Source: Panicum virgatum (lineage: Eukaryota; Streptophyta; Magnoliopsida; Poales; Poaceae). From it: a stretch of DNA of 64,000 nt. Made by a program: the position numbers and the translations under genes. The stretch is taken from assembly GCF_016808335.1 (NCBI RefSeq), contig NC_053149.1:12203714-12267713 (forward strand), given 5' to 3'. Positions 22,053 through 34,546 of this stretch are shown piece after piece. A model generated the notes under the pieces. That model had not been told where the DNA came from, made no database searches, and worked only from the letters and a program-made list of their open reading frames with translations. Positions within the stretch are counted from its first letter, which is position 1, and each line of letters opens with the position of its first letter.

Positions 22053-23170
22053 CTGAAAAGCAGGTCACGAGGATCTAGTTCACTAAATTGGAAGGAAGTG
22101 ACCGGATGGAGCAAGTAGGCGAAAACCAATGCGTGTACAAAATCAAAACGGCGAGAAAAACCAAGCAAAACTGGTAGGGGAAGGCTTTGTTTTTCTTATC
22201 AAACATCGCAATTGCACCAAAAAAGGATGGAAAAAAGGACGTTTTCTTTCTTTCTTGTACGACATTGTTTTCCAATTGGAAAAGAAGGTATGTTCGGCAT
22301 CAAAAGGTGTGGCTTTTTTTTACACGAAAACGAAATGCATTCTCGCGTTTCTTTCTATATTTCCTCCCCTTTCGTGAAGGATTAGTTTTAAAGCTGTACA
22401 CCAGATAACCTAATTCGAACAGATCTTGACACAGCAACGCGAGGAGAGGAGATGAAATTGTTTGTGGGCGGAATGCCTGTGCCTGTGCTAAAAGAAAGAA
22501 TGGATTTTTAGGGGAAATCGTACCAAATTAGCACGAGTTCACAAATCGTATGAACACATCTAAGAAAGTGTTCCTCTGAAAAATCCGTCGCGGGATCTCT
22601 CCAGAAACCAAGAAACCACCGTGCAAGCGAGGTCCCCGATCAAACCAAAATCGAAGGAAAATCTTTACGGAAAGAAACAAGAACGGAATTACCTGTCATT
22701 TAGGTTTCAACCAAAAACGCATGCGAATCCGAAATTAATCGACGGTGAGGGACAGACGCGTGAAATCCCAAGAAGAAGAAACTGGGATAAACTGCCGAAA
22801 CGACCAAGAGCTGGCCGGGACGAAACGAAACCCCCCTCCTCACCTGGAACGCGGCTGGGAAACGGAACGAGAGGCGGCGGCGCCACGCGGGACCGAAGGC
22901 CCCGCCTCGATGCCTCAGGCTGAGGCGGGCGCCGCGTCCACGCGCTCCCGCTCTCCCCCGCTCGCTCGAGGTGTGGCTGGCTGGCGTCGCTGGGCTCGCC
23001 GGGAGAATAGCAGACGCAGCGCAGCCACACGCCCCGGACCGGCCGCCCCGATCCGCTCCGAGTCCGAGCAGGGAGAGTTGCCCTACGCACCGGCCCGGGC
23101 CGTCCTAATTCCTAAACAAAAAGCCGGGCCCACTCGAGGAGGGCCCGCGGCGCGTTGCGAGGGCCCACAC
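22053..23170 (-). promoter_or_regulatory. putative 5' leader intron and GC-rich promoter of the 170-aa gene
   Basis: On the minus strand, GTTCCAG followed by GTGAGG at 22844/22843 is a good donor, and CTTTTCAG ending at 22053 a good acceptor just 19 bases before the start codon. The intron (about 790 bp) is AT-rich whereas 22850-23170 is strongly GC-rich, as expected for a grass leader exon and proximal promoter. No TATA box was picked out. Confidence 0.5.
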
Positions 23171-23610
23171 GTCAGTGGACGCGGGCGACGGGGCGTTGCC
23201 TTCTTGGCTGCTATGGCTCAAACAGGTCGGGCGTTTTGTTTTTTTTCTCTAAAAAAATGGTTTCCTTTGCTTTTAATAAATTCCGTCTAGTTTTAACCGA
23301 AAGCTCCGATGAAACTATGGCAATGTATTTAGTTCGAACGAAAGGTCAAATGTTATCAGCGCTAAAATGAGGAGAACGAGGGAAAGGAACCAAAGTTTTC
23401 TTCTTCTCCTTTTTTTATTATTACTGCGGCGTATTTTTGAAGGATTGCATGAAGTTGAATATGCAGAAATTTTTTCTCAATTCCAAGTCCCTAGTCGGTT
23501 AGCTCCACTCAGCCCTTTTAGAAACATACTGTTATTAAAAAAAAAGAAATATATTGTAGTATATGAACACTCGTACGCACATATGTCTTTGTGGGAGCTG
23601 CGGTGACATA

Positions 23611-24197
23611 TAGGGATTGGCAATGGATACCCGAAATCCAAGGCAATGGATAGCCGAAATCCAATGAGTATTTATTCCATTGGGGTACGGGTTTAGATTA
23701 ATTTTTAGATCCGTGGGTTTATTAATGAATATAAAATCATACTTGTTGGATTTATGGGTATGTGTTTGTTCCTATAATACTTGAATTCGTAAACCGTGGA
23801 TTTTTTAAACTCGATCCAACCTAATGCAATTATCATTTTATTTTATAAATTTATAATAAACTTAACATTTCTTCTTCTTCTTCTCTTCTTATTTTGATGA
23901 ATCCTAAATATTTTTGTGGCTGGTAGGATGTTTTTGCTTTACAGTTATAGTGTTTGTATCTCTGTACATTATAATTTTGATGCTTACTATGCTAAATTTA
24001 TTGATTATGATAAAAATTAGTATAGTAAAGTGTAGACCTACGAGTTACCTATGGGTACCCGTTAACCCGATGGGTACGGATTTGGGTAAAATTTTAAACC
24101 TGTCACTAGTATGAGTTTTCTTAATGGGTCTAGATATTTTTCATGGATTTGGGTTTGGGATGCAAAACCCGATAAATTTGTACCGTTGTCATCCGTA
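23611..24197. mobile_element. hAT-type MITE with GGGTA/ACCCG subterminal motifs
   Basis: Ends read TAGGGATTGGCAATGG at the left and, inverted, TACGGATGACAACGGT at the right, resembling a common plant hAT terminus. The flanks GTGACATA and GTGACAGA match at 6 of 8 positions, fitting an aged 8-bp duplication. Short motifs such as GGGTACGG, ATGGGTA and ACCCGATGGGTA crowd both ends. There is no coding capacity. Confidence 0.65.
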
Positions 24198-24237
24198 GTG
24201 ACAGATTTAAGATTAACAAAATTATCACAATCATCTT

Positions 24238-24526
24238 TTTTTTAGATTATATAGTACAATGCAGACACTCACAACGCACGCACACTCATACCCCTATGAA
24301 CACACGTACGCAAACCCTACCCCTATGAGCATCTTCGAAGACTGAGCCAGCAAATCCTAGAGATTGACGAAGTCACCACAGGCATCTCGCTGTCGACGGG
24401 AACGACGCCTACCACTGAATGCACAACGCCGTTAAATCCCATAATATTCGCTCCCACGAGGAGTCGAATCTAGGACCTCATGTGCTACTGAGGCTCTTAT
24501 AACCACTAGGTTATAGACCCTTTCGC
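24238..24526 (-). mobile_element. tRNA-derived SINE with perfect 15-bp target duplication
   Basis: Flanked by TATCACAATCATCTT at 24223-24237 and 24527-24541. On the minus strand the 5' region shows an A-box-like TAACCTAGTGGTTA and a B-box-like GATTCGACTCC with tRNA-like spacing, and the 3' end finishes in a short A-run. Length is 289 bp. This is a Poaceae-type SINE; I did not assign the family. It sits immediately beside the hAT-type MITE. Confidence 0.85.
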
Positions 24527-24689
24527 TATCACAATCATCTTATTTGTCCACTATTGAAGAAAATGGGCATATCAGCTTGAGCAAGCCATGCTGCATCAAA
24601 TAATGTCAGTGCCATTATGCGAATGGACGAATGAATGATTGCAATTTGTGACGTTCCAATCATGGTGTGGGATCGGCAACCTAGAAAAC

Positions 24690-25530
24690 GGACGACTTTT
24701 TTTTTTATCACGCATACATGTATTTAAGCTAAGAAAAACATACACATACAAGCACACCATACAGGAATATGGAGGACAACTGCTCCATCCTACTAACAGA
24801 AAGGGCCACTAGCAAAATAGAAATTACAAAAAGATTCCTAAACCCCATCCAGGCTGAGGAATAAATCCCCACCGCCACCGCTGGACGCCAGCGCCATACG
24901 CCGCCGGCGACCCCGAAGCCGAAAGGAGCACCATCGCACGCAGGCTTTGGCAAACCGCAGAAGACACCCGCCAGCAGGGACGAGCTGAAGCCAACGCTGT
25001 TCGTCCATCGGTCGGGGACACACCTCGAGCACCCCTCGGCCATGGATCCAAGCTCGCCGATGACGACAGCCGCCGTCCCGGGATGCTCGAGCTCGATCCA
25101 TCCTCCTGACAACCGTAGCACCCGCAGCCACCACCGCACCTGGACAACACGAGATCGACAGCAGCCGCCGCCACCGAGGACGACGCGCTGCCACCGACCG
25201 ACTCCTGTACATATCTCCGAGCAAGGGAGACCTACCTCCACAGGCTCGCCGTCGGCGCCGGAGTAGAGCACCAACGGGGCGAGGACGAACCGAGGAGGAC
25301 CTTATTCCATGAACACGCCGCCGCCGCCGGGAAACAAACCCTAACCCTAGGCCAACTAGGACCACTGCCCCCGACCGGTAAAAACACAACGGTCCTCAGC
25401 ACCTCGCGAAGACCAGGGGCCATTTGGAGGTGAGAAAAACGGGCGGCGGAGCCGGCGGGGAACGAAACGCTCGCTCTCGCCCCCCTCAAACAGTAGCCGG
25501 ACGGGAGAGATAGAGAGAAGCGCGTGGATG
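24690..25530 (-). mobile_element. GC-rich retroposon-like block
   Basis: The left border is a T-run at 24697-24706, a poly-A tail on the minus strand, followed by AT-rich then strongly GC-rich sequence with Arg/Gly/Pro-rich open frames in all directions. CCCTAACCCTAGGCC near 25330 and the general layout resemble the retroposon in intron 3 of the EBP relic. No target duplication was recognised and the right border is approximate. A real gene is not excluded, but I saw no domain. Confidence 0.5.
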
Positions 25531-25663
25531 ATTTTTGGCTTGGTTGGTGACGGCATGCTGGGTGCTCACCGCTCAGTCGGTCTCCTGGTTGATCCATCTC
25601 AAGGAGCTCCGCACGTATTAGAGTGCAAGAAACATTGTGAGAGAACAACGGGTAGCTAAAAAC

Positions 25664-25745
25664 CGTGGTCGGCAGGATTCCAACCTGCGCGGGCAAAGCC
25701 CACATGATTTCTAGTCATGCCCGATAACCACTCCGGCACGACCAC
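25664..25745 (-). tRNA. tRNA-Ser (AGA), T-loop altered
   Basis: An 82-nt class II tRNA. Acceptor arms GTGGTCG and CGACCAC pair fully. The anticodon loop is CTAGAAA, giving AGA (Ser), and the long variable arm TGGGCTTTGCCC is typical of Ser tRNAs. The T arm has the right stem (GCAGG/CCTGC), but the loop reads TTGGAAT where the usual sequence is TTCGAAT. The base at position 56, which pairs with G19 and is part of the internal B box, is therefore changed from C to G. A T5 run just downstream (minus strand) could terminate Pol III. It may be weak or non-functional. Confidence 0.88.
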
Positions 25746-25819
25746 GCTGATACCAATATTGGATAGTATAAGGTTTAAACTTAACTACTAATTAGGTTGA
25801 AAAAATGGCAAAGTTTGGA

Positions 25820-25827
25820 TGTTGAGA

Positions 25828-25860
<33 letters not shown>

Positions 25861-25900
25861 ACCTTAATCTGGCGCCTTAGACCAACTCGGCCATCTCAAC
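25820..25900 (-). tRNA. tRNA-Leu (TAA)
   Basis: An 81-nt class II tRNA. Acceptor GTTGAGA pairs with TCTCAAC, the discriminator is A, the D arm is GCCGAGTTGGTCTAAGGC, the anticodon loop ATTAAGG reads TAA (Leu), and the T arm GTGGGTTCAAATCCCAC is canonical. It is transcribed from the minus strand, 74 bases upstream of the Ser tRNA. An AAATATA-like element lies about 30 bases upstream and a T6 run about 15 bases downstream, as in active plant tRNA genes. Confidence 0.95.
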
Positions 25901-26121
25901 TCCGATGCAAACAATGCCTGCTTGCGTATATTTAACAGAAATAAGATGATACCTGCCAGAGATGACGTATGTTGGTTTGCTAGACCGCTAACCCTAAACA
26001 AGATGACGTATGCTAGTAGCCTGCCTGCAGATCGATCGATCGTCTGGTGGCGGACGCTGTCACCTCTTTTGTTTGGCCTGCCGACCATCCATCCCATGGG
26101 CCAGGACCCTTTTGGCCTCCA

Positions 26122-29100
26122 TGTGAGAACCGCCCAATTTGATACTATTTTAAACGAACCGCAGGTCATTATCATCCAGATGAGAGTTAACACGTGCTTG
26201 CCAGAGTGCATGCCACATGTTATCCCACATCTAGTGACACGAATAACCGACACGTCATTCATCCAAAATAATATCAAATCCGGTAGTCCCGGTATGTGCT
26301 CCAACATACGCCCAGGAATCAGCATATGCACATACCGTTTACAATCGAATACATTGCCAGATAAACCACAAAGAGTAGTTTTATACAATCAGAGTTCACA
26401 GCGTAACATTACAAGTTCAAAATAGGTGGGTTTCCAGCTTCACCTTACAAGCCTTGGGCTCACGCGAGTCATATTAAACAGAGACTTAGAGCTTATTGAA
26501 AATACATGCTCTCACGAAGCTCGGTTACGATAAAGACTTACTAAAGTAATGACGCCTTGCTCAAGGACATCATTACAGCCACCACGACCTATTCTTCCCC
26601 CGCGTTTGGATCAGCGGGGTAGAAATGGCAGAACACCACTTCTGGCTCACCTGCAACTAGGTTTAGAAAGCACCCTGAGTACAAAAGGTACTCCGCAAGA
26701 CTTACGCAATTAAATAAATAAGGATCATGCGAAGGCTCAAGGAGAAGCTTTAGGTTTAAGTACTTATTGCATAAGCATAAGCTGCCTAGACTATCACCTA
26801 GCAAACTTAATTAATCTTGCCCAACCCCCAGAATTTTAGTTGATTAAGAGAGTAACACAATATACAACAGATCCTCAACATGACATGAAACCAAAGCCAA
26901 CAAAACCGAAACTCTCTATGAAGAATTCGGCGAACCAAGAGCTTGCTCATATCCGAGAGCGCGGCAATTCGAATTGATTTAACCTTGCAAGGGTGTACTA
27001 CTTTACCCACACGACGCGAGGACCATGCGACTCACCCAATCGATCACGCCGGGCAAGGGGGGTACTCACGTCAACCGTTCCCAACAAGGCTCGATCATTG
27101 AACCTCACACCTAGCTTACGAGTAGAGACTTAGTTCCACCAGGGACATCTCTAAACTTTCCTACACATAAGTCCACCTGGGGACACACTAAGCCTCTCTG
27201 CATAGCCTGTAGCCACGTAGCTAGGACTGCACATCAATGATCAAGTCAAAGAAGGTAATTGGCTCATCCGTTCCATTATATTGGATATGTGGTAGCACGG
27301 AAAGGTGCTCAAGGCCGATGGCATCCACTCGGTCCTTAATCGATCCAAGCGGACTATGCCCATGTGACTTCATTCTCTAGGCCCTACCATTCCGCTCGAA
27401 CCTCGCTACTACACTCCACTTATCCCAGCTTCCCAAGTGCGATCAAGGATGGATGGTAAATGTGATACTCTAACCCAATCCTTTCTTGCAAGTTATACAA
27501 GTATTCAAAGCAAAACTAAGCATCTAGTCAAATTAAGTTATTAGCTGACTAACACGTGGCAAGGACATGGTTAAACAATTCAAGGATGGCTAGTGCATCA
27601 AAGTAGGTACAAGGATGCAATACATAGATAATATATAACCCAACAGTACCCGATGAGATAGCTAACTAAATCAGATTAAATAGGTGCAAGGAAAATGCTT
27701 AGCTGCTTGCCTGGGTTAACTTCCGGCTCGACCACGAACGGGACTCCAAGCTCCGGCTCAACGGACTCGACGGGTTCCCCGGGTTCGCTCTCCGACGGTC
27801 CGGTCACTAAAATGCATGAATGCGATGCAAGAATTAAGGAATGAACTAAACAGCAAGCATAAATCATGAAACAATTTGAGCATGCAGAGGACATCACAAA
27901 GAACTCATGAAAATTGGTTTTGCAGCAAAAGCATTTTCCTACATTTAATCATAAATATAACAGTTTTCAGCCACTTTAAACAAAGTAAAACAGAAAAGGA
28001 ATGCAAACTCAACTAAACAAATCCAACAAAATTATCATGGAAACTAGAAAGGAACACAAAGCTAACAAAACTGGTTTTGCCATTTTATCACTTTCCTGCA
28101 AAAAAATTCCACAATAAACCATATTTTGGACAGCAAGCACAAAATCGAAATAAAACCCTAACCAACAGCAAGTAATCATGTGAACAACCTGCACCACTGG
28201 AAACTACACCTCACAAGGAGTCTAACAAAATTTGGTTTGACATTTTTCTAGCAGTACACAAATAACCAAGCAATAAACTCACTTTTGCAAGATAAATCTA
28301 TAGATAAATCTACAACAAAGTAACATGCAAAACAATATTTTTCCTAGGTAGATCTCAGCTAGAGGAACTCAACAAAACAAGTTTCACAATTTTTGGAGCT
28401 ATACATGAATTTCTATGAATTTTGGAAGATTGCAGAAATATGGAACCTAAGAAACCCTAGCTAAAACGCTAGGTACACCCGAGGTAGCCACCCCGGCCAC
28501 CGACAGGTGGGCCCAGGGAGCCGGGCGGCACCACCAGGCCGGGTCAAGGCCGAAGCCTGCCTTGACCCCGCGCCTGGGCGCGCCCACGCGCGCGCGTGCG
28601 CGGCGCGGTGGCGCCGGCGGACGGCGGCGCGGCGGGGCGAGGCTGGAGGAGCTCGGGGCGAGGGCGCATGGCGTGCCCTAGGTGACGGCGAAGCTCACCG
28701 GCGGCGATGCGGGCGAGGAGCGGCGGCGGACCGGTGGCGCGACGAGCAGAGGCGGCGGCGGGCGGAGGCGCTCGTCGCCGGCCCTGCAGGGGAGGGGAAG
28801 GGGCCGGGTTAGGGGTGGAACGGGTCGAGGGAAGCGAGGAGACGCTCCACCCGCGAAGAATCGACTAGGGACTCACTGTGAGCGGCGAATCGGCGGCGAG
28901 GAGGGAGCTCGGGGCGGCGGCGTCAATGGAGGAGGGGGCTAGGGTTTGGGTTGGAAGGGAACGGGGTCGACCGGGCGCGGATAAGGGCGTGGGGGAGGAC
29001 GACCGTGGCACGGGACGCGAAGATGGCCGGCACGTGGCGCGGCTCACGAGGATGGCCGGCGGCGGCGACGCGTGCCGCGGCGCGCGGGAGAAAACAGAGA

Positions 29101-29183
29101 AGGAGAGGGAAGGGGCTGACAGGTGGGGCCCGGCGGAGGATTTTATTTTCTTTTTCCTTTTTTTTTTTTCCAGGGCTGTGACA
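26122..29183 (-). repeat. 3' LTR of the chromovirus
   Basis: 3062 bp, with TGTGAGAACC at the left end and GGGCTGTGACA at the right end (TGTCACAGCC...GGTTCTCACA in element orientation). It is near-identical to the other LTR. The section 28440-29160 is very GC-rich. Short open frames in it recur in both LTRs and show no recognisable domain. Confidence 0.95.
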
Positions 29184-29206
29184 ACTCTCCCCCCCTTAAG
29201 AAAATC
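29184..29206 (-). other. polypurine tract of the chromovirus
   Basis: On the minus strand, TTAAGGGGGGGAGAGT lies directly before the 3' LTR. This is the expected plus-strand primer site. Confidence 0.8.
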
Positions 29207-29428
29207 TCGTCCCGAGATTTAGGTAGACAAGAGGGGAAGGATAAAACTCGGACTAGTTTGAGGCCATATTTACCTAGACAAGATAAACATCTAAGAGATG
29301 ATGCACAAAGGCAGGGATGATGTGATGTGAGACATTCCTAGGGTTTTCTTGATGGTGACTGTGTACACATATAACAATATCTGGGAAACTGAGCTTCATC
29401 AAGAAAGTGGGGGTGGTAGGGAGAAAAC

Positions 29429-32400
29429 TTACTCATCGGAAAAGAATTCCGGGTATTCTTGACGTAATCGATCCTCACGCTCCCAAGTGGCTTCATCTTC
29501 GGAATGATTGCTCCATTGAACCTTTACAAACTTCACCATGCTACGCTTCACCTTTCTTTCATCTCGATCAAGAATGGCAATTGGATGTTCTTCGTAGGTA
29601 AGACCTGGTTGAAGATCAAGTGACTCAAGGTCGACGGCGTCAGCTGGAACACGATGGCACTGCTTCAACTGAGAGATATGAAAGACATTGTGCACTGCGG
29701 AGAGTGATTGAGGAAGTTCCAATTGATAAGCCACTGCTCCAACTTTCTTGATAATTCGAAAAGGTCCGACATAGCGTGGCGCTAATTTTCCTCTGACTTG
29801 GAAACGGCGAGTGCCCTTAAATGGAGAAACCTTGAGATAGACATAATCACCAATCTTGAGATGGAGTTCTCGGCGACGACGATCAGCATAAGTTTTCTGA
29901 CGAGATTGAGCAATGCGAAGATTCTCACGGATAATTCTGACTTGATCCTCAGCATCTTTTACCAAGTCTGGACCATAGAAAGGCCTTTCTCCAGATTCGG
30001 ACCAATTGATCGGAGTTCTGCACCGTCTTCCATAGAGAGCTTCAAAAGGTGACATTTTGATACTTGCTTGATAACTATTATTATAAGAGAACTCTGCAAA
30101 TGGTAAACAAGTAACCCATTTCTTCTCATATATAAGAGCACAGGCTCGCAGCATGTCTTCTAAGACTTGATTGACTCTCTCGGCTTGACCGTCGGTTTGA
30201 GGATGATAAGCAGTACTATAAGTGAGATCGGTTCCCATAGCTTCATGCAGACTTCTCCAAAAGTGAGCAACAAACTGAGGACCACGATCAGAGACAATTT
30301 TCTTAGGAACACCATGCAGACAGACAATGCGAGTGAGATACAACTCCGCATACTGCTTGGCATGATAAGTAGTCTTCACTGGAAGGAAATGAGCCGACTT
30401 TGTCAATCGATCCACAATTACCCATATAGAATCATATCCTTGAGAAGACCTAGGTAATCCAGTGATGAAATCCATTCCAATTTCTTCCCATTTCCATGAT
30501 GGGATAGGTAAGGGCTGAAGAGTACCAGCTGGTTTAAGATGCTCGGCTTTAACTCTTTGACAAACATCACACTCAGAGACGTACCGAGCGATTTCTCGCT
30601 TCATGCGAGTCCACCAAAATCTTTGCTTGAGATCTTGATACATTTTTGTACTACCTGGGTGAATGGAAAATTGAGAACTGTGGGCTTCATCAAGGATAAT
30701 TCGCCTGAGCTTATAATCCTTTGGCACCACAATTCGCTTCCCAAAGAATATAACTCCTTGATCATCAGTAGAGAAACACCGAGCTTTGCCCTCCCTCATT
30801 AATTCCTGAATTCGAGCCATACCTTTATTCTTCTTTTGGACTTCCTTAATTTGATCATAAAGATCAGATCGGACTGTAAGAGTAGCAAGATAACCTTCTT
30901 TGACCATAGAAATTCCGAGTTTCCGAAGATCATCACAGAGAGTATGCACAGGAGAAGCTATGGTCAAGCAGTTGCATTGAGCCTTCCGACTTAGTGCATC
31001 AGCGACGACATTTGCCTTACCAGGATGATAGTGCACTTCCATATCATAATCCTTGATCAGTTCAAGCCATCGACGTTGCCTCATGTTTAGATCAGATTGA
31101 GTGAAAATGTACTTGAGACTTTTGTGATCAGTATAGATGTTGCAATGATTACCAAGCAGATAATGACGCCATATCTTTAGAGCATGGACAACAGCCGCAA
31201 GCTCTAAATCATGGGTAGGATAATTTTCTTCATGCCGCTTGAGTTGACGAGAAGCATAGGCCACTACTCGGCCTTCTTGCATAAGAACACAACCAAGACC
31301 GATGCGAGAAGCATCGCAATAAACATCGAAACTCTTGGAAATATCTGGCTGAGCAAGAACTGGAGCAGTAGTGAGGCGATCCTTAAAGGTTTGAAAGGCT
31401 TCTTCACAGGCTGGGGACCACTCAAAATTGACCCCATTCTTCAATAACTCGGTCATAGGCTTCGCAATTTTAGAGAAGTTCTCTATGAACCGGCGGTAAT
31501 ATCCCGCAAGTCCCAGAAAACTCCGAACCTCATGGACATTCTGAGGTTGCTTCCAATCAAGAACATCTTGCACCTTACTAGGATCCACAGCAATACCATC
31601 CTTGGAGAGGACATGACCAAGAAAAGATACTTCTTCAAGCCAAAACTCACATTTGCTAAACTTGGCATAAAGATGATGCTCTCTAAGCTTTTGGAGAACG
31701 ATATGAATATGACGAGCATGATCTTCTTTGGTCTTGGAATAAATGAGAATATCATCAATAAAGATGATCACAAAGACATCAAGTTCCTCCATGAAGATGC
31801 TATTCATCAGATACATGAAATAGGCCGGTGCATTGGTGAGGCCGAAAGACATGACAGTGAATTCATAAAGACCATATCTAGTAGAGAAAGCCGTTTTCGG
31901 AATGTCTTCAGTTCGAATCTTGATTTGATGATAACCCAACCTTAAATCAATCTTAGAGAAATAACGAGCTCCAAAGAGTTGATCAAACAAGATATCAATC
32001 CGTGGAAGAGGATATTTGTTCTTGACAGTGACTTCGTTTAACGGACGGTAATCAACACACAACCGTAAACTATCATCTTTCTTCTTCACAAAAAGAGCCG
32101 GGCATCCCCATGGAGAGGAGCTCGGACGAATGAAACCCTTGTCCAATAAAGTCTTGAGTTGTTTCTTCAATTCTTTCAACTCATTGGGAGGCATTCGGTA
32201 AGGCTGTCTAGAGATAGGAGCAGTTCCGGGCTTGAGCTCTATGACGAACTCCACCTCACGATCAGGAGGCATACCCGGTAATTCTTCTGGAAAGACATCC
32301 GGATACTCACAAACCACGGGAATATTTTCCAACGCCGTGGCTATGGTACTCGCCAAGGCATATAAACAAGATTCCATCTTGGCAAGAGAGAGTAGAACTC

Positions 32401-33889
32401 TACTCCCAGAAGGGTGCAAAAGATCAATGGTGCGGGGCCCACATTTGATAACTCCGTCATGCTTACCCAACCAATTCATCCCAAGAATCACATCTAACTC
32501 CAACTTGTCTAGAATGAGAAAATTGGCTCGAAAAGTAACTCCCTCAATGAGAATTGGAACCTCACTAGCAAAGTGTCTGGTAATGATTTCCCCACCCGGT
32601 GATTCAACATGGTATGGCACTTGTAGGTTTTGCATTTCAAGCTTACTATGCAACATAAATTTCTTGCTGATGAAAGAAAAAGTTGCCCCCGAATCAAAAA
32701 GAACACTTGCAGGGTGAGAGTTGATTAGGAGCGTACCCATGAGTACTTCAGCATTCTCCGGAATTTCTTCAGCAGTGGTGTAGTTGAGACGGCCACGTTT
32801 AGGAGCTTGTTGTGGCTTAACTTCTTGACGCTGTGCTTGAGGCAGAGGAGTATTGGGCCTAGGTGCATTGAAGGCACCACCACGCCTCGGAGAGGGGCAG
32901 TCCCTAGAGATGTGGCCTAAGCCACCACAATTGAAGCACGGACCCTTTGCGGTCACACCTGGGTTGTTCCAATAGGCACTGACCGGCCTAGGAGCTTGTC
33001 CTTGAGGAGGTTGAGGGTGACGCACAATCCACATAGGACGGGGAGGTTGCGTACCCGGTGCCCGAGGTGGAAAAGGAGAAGGCCCCAGACGTGGACGCGA
33101 GGAGCTACCGCTTACTGAGGTAGGAGCAGGACGCTTGTTCTTTGCCTCAAGATTCTTCATCTTATGCTCCGCTCTGATGGCAATATTCACTAAGTCATTG
33201 AAATCTTCAAACTTGGTAGTAGAGAGCTTGTCTTGCAACTCTGCAGAGAGCCCATCATACAGGCGTTCTTGCTTCTTGGCATCGGTGGCCACTTCTTCAG
33301 GTGCATACTGGGAAAGGGTATTGAAGATATTCACATATGCCATCACATCACGACTTCCTTGAGTAAGATTCAGAAATTCCTTTTTCTTGATGTCCATGAT
33401 ACCCTTGGGAATATGGAAGGAGCGAAAAGCTGTGCGGAACTCCTCCCATGTGAAGCGGTAGTTGGCAGGGTGAGATGCCTTGAAATTCCGCCACCAAGCC
33501 CCAGGGGCATCATGAAGTTGATGAGCAGCAAAGAGTACCTTCTCATGAGGCTCACACTCAATAAGACCAAGCTTTTCTTCAATAACATTGAGCCAGAAAT
33601 CCGCATCAAGAGGATCTTTGGAGCCACGGAAGATGGGAGGATTGGTGCGGAAGAAATCCCCGAACCTGTTCACTTGAGGCTCAGCTCTTGGACCATTATT
33701 GCCGGCATTGCCCAACTGATTGACTAGGTGTGCCATGAGTTCAGTTTGTCGGGCCAGGACGTCCGCGAGGTTTGGGTGAACTGGAGGATTAGGAAGGGGA
33801 TCCTCGTTGTTGCGGTGGTTATTGCCACCCGAACCACTGGCACCATCCCTTTCATTTCCTGAACGCAACACCATCCTATTAATAAACAA
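29429..33889 (-). CDS. chromovirus gag-pol polyprotein, intact 1486-codon frame
   Basis: A single uninterrupted frame. Domains by approximate residue: gag capsid-type region 60-300, CCHC zinc knuckle about 317-331 ([14 protein letters not shown]), aspartic protease with DSGA about 400, reverse transcriptase about 560-740 with FIDDILIYS near 710, RNase H about 840-970, integrase about 1060-1330 with HHCC finger and D,D,E residues near 1138, 1203 and 1236, and a C-terminal chromodomain about 1430-1483. There is no gag/pol frameshift, as is usual for this group. The chromodomain is thought to steer integration to marked chromatin. The first Met is at 33889; a second at residue 6 may be used instead. 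All catalytic motifs look intact, so the element may be mobile. Confidence 0.95.
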   Translation of the reverse strand: MFINRMVLRSGNERDGASGSGGNNHRNNEDPLPNPPVHPNLADVLARQTELMAHLVNQLGNAGNNGPRAEPQVNRFGDFFRTNPPIFRGSKDPLDADFWLNVIEEKLGLIECEPHEKVLFAAHQLHDAPGAWWRNFKASHPANYRFTWEEFRTAFRSFHIPKGIMDIKKKEFLNLTQGSRDVMAYVNIFNTLSQYAPEEVATDAKKQERLYDGLSAELQDKLSTTKFEDFNDLVNIAIRAEHKMKNLEAKNKRPAPTSVSGSSSRPRLGPSPFPPRAPGTQPPRPMWIVRHPQPPQGQAPRPVSAYWNNPGVTAKGPCFNCGGLGHISRDCPSPRRGGAFNAPRPNTPLPQAQRQEVKPQQAPKRGRLNYTTAEEIPENAEVLMGTLLINSHPASVLFDSGATFSFISKKFMLHSKLEMQNLQVPYHVESPGGEIITRHFASEVPILIEGVTFRANFLILDKLELDVILGMNWLGKHDGVIKCGPRTIDLLHPSGSRVLLSLAKMESCLYALASTIATALENIPVVCEYPDVFPEELPGMPPDREVEFVIELKPGTAPISRQPYRMPPNELKELKKQLKTLLDKGFIRPSSSPWGCPALFVKKKDDSLRLCVDYRPLNEVTVKNKYPLPRIDILFDQLFGARYFSKIDLRLGYHQIKIRTEDIPKTAFSTRYGLYEFTVMSFGLTNAPAYFMYLMNSIFMEELDVFVIIFIDDILIYSKTKEDHARHIHIVLQKLREHHLYAKFSKCEFWLEEVSFLGHVLSKDGIAVDPSKVQDVLDWKQPQNVHEVRSFLGLAGYYRRFIENFSKIAKPMTELLKNGVNFEWSPACEEAFQTFKDRLTTAPVLAQPDISKSFDVYCDASRIGLGCVLMQEGRVVAYASRQLKRHEENYPTHDLELAAVVHALKIWRHYLLGNHCNIYTDHKSLKYIFTQSDLNMRQRRWLELIKDYDMEVHYHPGKANVVADALSRKAQCNCLTIASPVHTLCDDLRKLGISMVKEGYLATLTVRSDLYDQIKEVQKKNKGMARIQELMREGKARCFSTDDQGVIFFGKRIVVPKDYKLRRIILDEAHSSQFSIHPGSTKMYQDLKQRFWWTRMKREIARYVSECDVCQRVKAEHLKPAGTLQPLPIPSWKWEEIGMDFITGLPRSSQGYDSIWVIVDRLTKSAHFLPVKTTYHAKQYAELYLTRIVCLHGVPKKIVSDRGPQFVAHFWRSLHEAMGTDLTYSTAYHPQTDGQAERVNQVLEDMLRACALIYEKKWVTCLPFAEFSYNNSYQASIKMSPFEALYGRRCRTPINWSESGERPFYGPDLVKDAEDQVRIIRENLRIAQSRQKTYADRRRRELHLKIGDYVYLKVSPFKGTRRFQVRGKLAPRYVGPFRIIKKVGAVAYQLELPQSLSAVHNVFHISQLKQCHRVPADAVDLESLDLQPGLTYEEHPIAILDRDERKVKRSMVKFVKVQWSNHSEDEATWEREDRLRQEYPEFFSDE

Positions 33890-34526
33890 AACGGTTAGCG
33901 GTCAGGAATGAAAGATAGAGAATGATACTCAAAGGCAGGGTGGAAAGATAATGTGTAGATAAAAATCTAACACACGATCAACACCGGAACAACATATCTA
34001 AGAGAAAGGATGGATTTGGCCCACTAAGATTAGCAAGAACGAGTTCAACGGAATCTAGATCTCGACACACTAGATTAGATAGATGCAGATTTGAAAACCA
34101 AAAGAAAGTATGCATGCATGCGAGGTATGAGTGCACATGACGTCTCCTCACATCGCGAGCACGCCTTAACGTTCTAGCACTCACTTACGACCCGAAACAA
34201 CCGCATTGTCCAGTAGCGCTACAACCCTCCTACTAGCACTTAGGAGAATGGGTGATTCTAACTTTCTCAACCCCGATAAAAGGCTTAAAAGGTTTACAGC
34301 AGGTGAAAGGGTTTCCTACGCCCCCGCTACTCATTCAGACAAGAGAGGTTAAGCATATCTTAATTAAACAAGTGAAGCAATAAGGAAGAAGTAGCTCTAA
34401 GACGAAGGAAGAAGGATAGCAATCAGCCTTAAGTTCAAGTTTTTAACCAAAGTAAATCTTAGTGCAAGTGATCAAATTTTATTTGACTCTCAACCCACTA
34501 AGCCAATTTTAGGTTCACTTCATGGA

Positions 34527-34546
34527 AACTCGGCTCTGATACCCGT
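34527..34546 (-). other. primer-binding site (initiator tRNA-Met type)
   Basis: Directly inside the 5' LTR the minus strand reads ACGGGTATCAGAGCCGAG. GGTATCAGAGCC complements the 3' end of initiator tRNA-Met, the usual primer for this group. A few untemplated-looking bases separate it from the LTR end. Confidence 0.8.

Noticed and set aside
24729..25705. Several 150-180 codon minus-strand frames
   Set aside because: Overlapping frames in a GC-rich retroposon-like block. No consistent exon model and no motif.
28507..29222. Plus-strand open frames in the chromovirus LTR, repeated at 36931-37682
   Set aside because: The two copies are simply the two LTRs. The proteins are Arg/Gly-rich without known domains and lie in non-coding LTR sequence.
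32232..33727. Plus-strand open frames within the chromovirus body
   Set aside because: Shadows of the intact minus-strand gag-pol frame.
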